Shown piece by piece: positions 38,601 to 41,645 of a stretch of DNA of 41,645 nucleotides (positions are counted from its first letter, which is position 1; the number at the start of each line of letters is the position of its first letter). The notes beneath the pieces were generated by a model, which worked only from the letters and a program-made list of their open reading frames with translations, did not search any database and had not been told where the DNA came from. Source of the DNA: Acinetobacter sp. S54. GTDB lineage: Bacteria; Pseudomonadota; Gammaproteobacteria; Pseudomonadales; Moraxellaceae. The position numbers and the translations under genes were made by a program. The stretch covers positions 1 through 41,645 of the forward strand of contig NZ_JACVUI010000017.1 of assembly GCF_016624945.1 (NCBI RefSeq), written 5' to 3'.

Positions 38601-39966
38601 TCGCTTCACTGTTCAAACTTAAAGTTAATTTGCCTTTAGTTGCAGCTTCACCTTTATTATTAATACCTTTAACTGTAATCGTAATCTGATCATTTTTAGC
38701 ATTTATTTTATATGAAGAAGCAATTTCTAAACGCTGTAAAGCAAGCTGATCAATTGCACTCGTATCTGCTGTAATAACGCTAATTGTGTCTTGAGCAAAA
38801 ATTTCTGCATTATCTGAATATATTGCTTTTAAATTAATGCCCTGTTGAGTCAAAGCAACGGGATAACTTGAATTTGCTTGCAATGTAAATAAAGCATATC
38901 CATTTGCATCTGTTATTGCTTCAGATTGGTTAATAGTCACTCCATATGCATCACTTTTATCTGTGAAGACAAGTTTAACTTTTTTATTTGCAAGAGCTAC
39001 ATCATTACTGTTTTTGGCACGTACTTTAACAGTCGTTGTTCCATTTTGTGCAACAATTGGTGCATCTGCTTTAATTAACTCAAGCTTTTGAACAACTTGA
39101 GAAATATCCTTAAAAGTAATTGATCCAGAGACTGTTTTTTCTGCTTTATTCTCATCAATCAATTTAAAACTCAAAGATTGGGATGTAGATACAAGTTTCT
39201 GAATCTCATCAGTACTTAAATCAGAATTCGCGACAATTGTGAATTTTGCCTTTCCTTGACTATCCGTACTAACATTAGAACCTGTAGCTATAGAAAATTT
39301 TCCCTGCATTTCTAGTGGAAGAGTTAAAATAATAGACTCTCCAGCTTTTATACCACCATTTTTATCTGTCACAGTTGCAGTAATATCCGTAGAGCCTTGT
39401 GGTAAATTCAATACCACTCCTTGCTGAATATTAAGATTATAATCGCTAACAATAGTACTGGTTTTCTTAATATTTAATGTATAACTTTGCTTGATCGTTG
39501 TACCATCAACTACAGCAGTTAATTGCACTTTTCCAGACGAAGCTGTAAGGGTGGGAACATTAATTTCAAATATTGCAATACCATTATCACCTGTAGAAAC
39601 TAAAGAAGCTTTACTTGTTACACCAATGTTATCACTATCAGAAATTGCTAATCTAACTTGTTTATTAGCAATTCCACCCTTATCAACATTAAGCACTTGC
39701 ACAGCAATTTGAACAACAGAATTATCATTTGCCTGTTGAAGATCAATGCCATTTGAATCTTTTAATTTAATATCTATACTTTCAGCTACGGTAGAGCTAT
39801 CAGTTGAAGAGTTGTTGCCTCCTCCATTACTATTATTATTTGAACTATTACTAGATTGGTTATAATAACCATCGCTACCGCCACCACCACAAGCAACTAA
39901 TGCCAAAGATGATGCTAAAACTGTCGATTTAACCCCTAATTTTCTCAAATTAGCTAAATAAGTCAT
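35632..39966 (-). CDS. Large lipoprotein with about ten Ig-like (Big-1-type) repeats
   Basis: This is a predicted surface or periplasmic lipoprotein of 1444 residues. Residues 1-25 are a lipoprotein signal peptide with lipobox LVAC (Cys26). Residues 27-59 are a Gly-, Ser- and Asn-rich linker. About ten tandem Ig-like repeats of 105-120 residues fill 60 to 1255. They resemble the bacterial Ig-like group 1 domains of invasin and intimin: each has a D-x-x-G-x-A-x-F strand, and seven share a motif ending NGI or a close variant. The last domain (about 1256-1444) is different and holds the only other cysteines, Cys1338 and Cys1443. The start is ATG 39966, with GGAA about eight bases upstream; longer frames to 39978 or 40059 lack support. 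A role as an adhesive stalk is inferred from architecture only. Confidence 0.85.
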   Translation of the reverse strand: MTYLANLRKLGVKSTVLASSLALVACGGGGSDGYYNQSSNSSNNNSNGGGNNSSTDSSTVAESIDIKLKDSNGIDLQQANDNSVVQIAVQVLNVDKGGIANKQVRLAISDSDNIGVTSKASLVSTGDNGIAIFEINVPTLTASSGKVQLTAVVDGTTIKQSYTLNIKKTSTIVSDYNLNIQQGVVLNLPQGSTDITATVTDKNGGIKAGESIILTLPLEMQGKFSIATGSNVSTDSQGKAKFTIVANSDLSTDEIQKLVSTSQSLSFKLIDENKAEKTVSGSITFKDISQVVQKLELIKADAPIVAQNGTTTVKVRAKNSNDVALANKKVKLVFTDKSDAYGVTINQSEAITDANGYALFTLQANSSYPVALTQQGINLKAIYSDNAEIFAQDTISVITADTSAIDQLALQRLEIASSYKINAKNDQITITVKGINNKGEAATKGKLTLSLNSEATSNGVSFDGSAEKDFSTATNGYITYTLHTNAKTDVAVAALVQAGITATFKSDNNLTSAVQIAVEDEEKSEEGVGYLAIDPINSAFDYSQDQTINVKVKAIGVKGSALKGENISVSLPALSTAELQSLGLSLTGQASKNTDDTGYATFVYQYKANGSDVQKRLVANGIRITAQSNSSNAQQTTTLNFKAPTDQGTIDLDYLNVDMPGSMVLASGVEQTLQVVVKATGTDGKNFTGQKVGVGLNDAAISNGVSFVSASALQTDANGIAKFDLKVKANNNTELANLIANGITVAIQGTRKDGSAYTIARKIDISQPAVVIPDLANLSFSYEPTVSVLGGEVQVKVVAKDANGNTIANTPLAIALSNLAGSRASLSDTALTTNSKGEATFTVKVAEGQYDASLIKNGIGFAVVGTNQNNGDRIQQTGNIQVAIPKDSVNLRLTSDITYLSLGNLNIGKTYQVNVAVKDELGANTGYPVNLSLNPEAIAAGVKLSNDSVLTSANGMVSVSVIIPKDIANPAKQALIDNGIQVKGYITNPKGEKLETTINFTVFEMVNQNSLTITPAKTNLSVEGDRAIVTVTLLDKNHQPLRDQSVTLAANNSAGIIIGNPGSSASSNTSGAPQTLKTDSNGNAFFSVGVDGKTVDADLLIASGIELAATYTDEDGEIATQISRLNVFKPSTQPARYSLRISSAKPTLNVRNDTSDVTVTLVDQNGGGVANQYITLGIDNFNINGALIVGPSGLTTDANGQAVFKIKVDETARNMNYSAATFANDDLRLNASFNETGYLTATQISRIDIVQAVVENPVASIVIGVNPTEVGTSSDGVYYTRNMSVSVTDFDGKPLAKQEVVMDIAPVFYLKGKYSWDLITDALGNQKEDWVIHPTAYCPVNASGSPITNNEVINIPVKVPTFLGQGTTATYTTDAEGKFDFVIRYPKIYAQWLNVQIGASSTVASLPNRTVYNLGLAPLKSDYSTDGSYGPNLTSPYGTNTTCP

Positions 39967-40171
39967 AGTATTTTCCATTTTATATAATATATGTTGCCAC
40001 CAAAAAAACATGGATGGCCTTTTATACGAAAATTTACTCAAATTAACATAATTTATCAATCTAATCCTGACACAAATTACTAAAACTTTTCATTAACAAT
40101 TTTGACCAATGATTTTTTAATTAAATTTTTATTTTCTTTTATTATGAATAGAAATTTTTTTCGGATTTAAT

Positions 40172-41551
40172 ATGTACGATCTCATCATTATCGGTGCAGG
40201 CACAGCAGGTATCAGTGCATACAAAGAAGCAGTTAAATATACCCAAAATATTTTAGTCATTAACGACGGCCCATGGGATACTACTTGCGCTCGTGTCGGC
40301 TGTATGCCAAGTAAAATACTCATTTCTTCCGCTAACCGGCTTTATGATAGCCAGCATATTGATCAAGTGGGAATTGCAACTGAATCATCATTTAACGCTT
40401 CTCATATAATGTCACATGTCCAAGCATTAAGAGATCGTTTTACTACAGCAACCATTAAAGATGTACAAAGTTGGCCAAAACAGCATAAGTTATCTGGAAA
40501 AGCCAGATTCATCAATTCCAATACAGTTGATGTCAATGGAAAACATTACCAAGCTAAGTCTTTCATTCTTGCAGTTGGTTCGACACCTATAGTCAACCAA
40601 GAATGGAAAAATATTCTAAAAGATCGTTTTATTACTTCAGATGAAATATTTGAACTCAAAAAACTTCCGTCCTCTTTAGCAGTCATCGGAAGTGGAGTGA
40701 TTGCAATTGAATTGGCTCAAGCTTTTTCAAGATTAGGGGTAAAAACTGCTATTTTTGCACGTAGTAAACGTATTGGAATTCTATCAAGTCCAAATTTACA
40801 ACAACAAGCACAGCAACTGCTTTCTAAAGAGCTTGCTATTTATTTTGAAACATTACCTTCAAAAGTAAGCATAAATGATCAAGGAGTCGAGTTAAATTTT
40901 CGATACGACAAAAAAGAAGAAATAGGAAATTTTGATTATTTATTAAATGCAACAGGCCGTACCAGTTTATTAGACTCCTTAAATCTTGATAAAATTGATC
41001 CTCAATTTTGTGATGTAAAAAAGCTTCCCATTCATCCTCAAACAAAACAATTAGCAAATTTACCTATATTTATTGCAGGAGATGCATATACAGACACACC
41101 TCTCCAACATGAAGCAGCACATGAGGGCCGAAAATTAGTACATAATTGCCTAGATTATCCACAAGTTAAAATCGTCAAAAATTTAACACCTTTGGGTATT
41201 GTTTTTTGCTCTCCAGAGATGGCCATTGTTGGGCAAAGTTACAAACAGCTTCAAGACAAAAATATTGAATTTGTAACTGGCTATGCTTCTTATGAAAAAC
41301 AAGGCCGTGCTTTAGTTTTAGGTAAAAATACAGGGGGGGCTGAAGTTTATATCGATAAAAAAACACGAAAATTACTAGGCGCTGAACTCTTTATATACTC
41401 AGCTGAACATTTAGCACATTTACTTTGCTGGATGATTGGTACAGGAATTACGTTGGATGAAATTTTAGAGCAACCTTATTATCATCCAACGCTAGAAGAA
41501 GGTTTACGCAGTGCATTTAAGCATGCTAATCGTCAATTAAATAGATTATAA
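40172..41551 (+). CDS. Dihydrolipoyl dehydrogenase-like flavoprotein disulfide reductase
   Basis: This 459-residue enzyme belongs to the FAD- and NAD(P)-dependent disulfide reductases. The FAD motif is IIIGAGTAGISA, the redox pair is Cys39 and Cys44 (TCARVGCMPSK), the NAD(P) motif is VIGSGVIAIELAQAFSRLG, and the FAD-binding stretch ends FIAGDAY. The C-terminal dimer domain has the catalytic HPTLEE at 438-443. All catalytic residues for dihydrolipoamide oxidation are kept, but no 2-oxoacid dehydrogenase genes are nearby, so the true substrate is uncertain. It is divergent from the Big-1 lipoprotein gene with a 205-base AT-rich gap. The 94 bases after it hold no recognisable feature. Confidence 0.9.
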   Translation: MYDLIIIGAGTAGISAYKEAVKYTQNILVINDGPWDTTCARVGCMPSKILISSANRLYDSQHIDQVGIATESSFNASHIMSHVQALRDRFTTATIKDVQSWPKQHKLSGKARFINSNTVDVNGKHYQAKSFILAVGSTPIVNQEWKNILKDRFITSDEIFELKKLPSSLAVIGSGVIAIELAQAFSRLGVKTAIFARSKRIGILSSPNLQQQAQQLLSKELAIYFETLPSKVSINDQGVELNFRYDKKEEIGNFDYLLNATGRTSLLDSLNLDKIDPQFCDVKKLPIHPQTKQLANLPIFIAGDAYTDTPLQHEAAHEGRKLVHNCLDYPQVKIVKNLTPLGIVFCSPEMAIVGQSYKQLQDKNIEFVTGYASYEKQGRALVLGKNTGGAEVYIDKKTRKLLGAELFIYSAEHLAHLLCWMIGTGITLDEILEQPYYHPTLEEGLRSAFKHANRQLNRL

Positions 41552-41645
41552 ATTTCTGAATTACTTGTCATGAGAACGTGGCTTTAAATAGCCCTTAACG
41601 ATATCCTACACAAACCATATGATTGAATAACATTTCATAATTATT

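Noticed and set aside
37007..39712. Several plus-strand frames of 60-73 codons within the Big-1 gene
   Set aside because: They are shadows of a repetitive coding sequence and have no signals of their own.
35632..39966. The tandem protein repeats as a DNA-level tandem repeat
   Set aside because: The repeats are similar only at the protein level; no long near-identical DNA copies were seen, so recent slippage expansion is not supported.

Overview
The window looks like chromosomal DNA of an Acinetobacter (Moraxellaceae) species. It is AT-rich and holds about 42 tightly packed genes whose sequences and local orders (leuS-lptE-holA, rhodanese-grxC-secB, orn/rsgA divergent, coaBC/radC divergent) are those of gamma-proteobacteria, with protein variants typical of Acinetobacter. 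This assignment rests on recalled family resemblance, not on a search. No rRNA, tRNA, CRISPR array, prophage or intact transposon was seen.

Layout. 1-977: a decayed IS3-family insertion sequence on the minus strand. 978-3689: a hotdog thioesterase and an MHYT-GGDEF-EAL cyclic-di-GMP enzyme. 3965-7312: the branched-chain amino acid operon ilvI-ilvH-ilvC (minus strand), preceded by a 533-base intergenic region with a possible structured leader and short leader peptide. 7846-12628: a DUF4124 secreted protein, then leuS-lptE-holA. 12731-17480: a complete MacA-MacB-outer membrane factor tripartite exporter. 17674-20070: fabI, a Bax inhibitor-1-like membrane protein and orn on the minus strand. 20192-22514: rsgA, then rhodanese-grxC-secB. 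22576-26834: cytochrome b562, coaBC, radC, a bestrophin-like channel and a glutathione transferase. 26863-31105: a PHP phosphoesterase, yciB, yciI, a coiled-coil membrane protein and mnmC. 31174-35030: a rhodanese, yajQ, a DUF4442 protein, free-methionine sulfoxide reductase, and a compact hydrolase-trxC-thioesterase operon. 35156-41551: a DUF442 sulfurtransferase overlapping a tiny lipoprotein gene, a 1444-residue lipoprotein with about ten Ig-like (Big-1-type) repeats, and a divergent stand-alone dihydrolipoyl-dehydrogenase-like flavoenzyme.

How it fits together. Most of the window is housekeeping: amino acid synthesis, translation, LPS assembly, replication, fatty acid synthesis, CoA synthesis, tRNA modification, thiol redox. 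Transcription units are well delimited by hairpin terminators, several with a CGAA/TTCG loop that can work in both directions between convergent genes. The accessory or less understood parts are the IS remnant, the ilv leader, the MHYT c-di-GMP enzyme, the Big-1 lipoprotein and its flavoenzyme neighbour, and the 36-residue lipoprotein. I found no clear new multi-gene system. The strongest leads are the Big-1 lipoprotein with its recurring NGI motif, the ilvI leader and the tiny lipoprotein.
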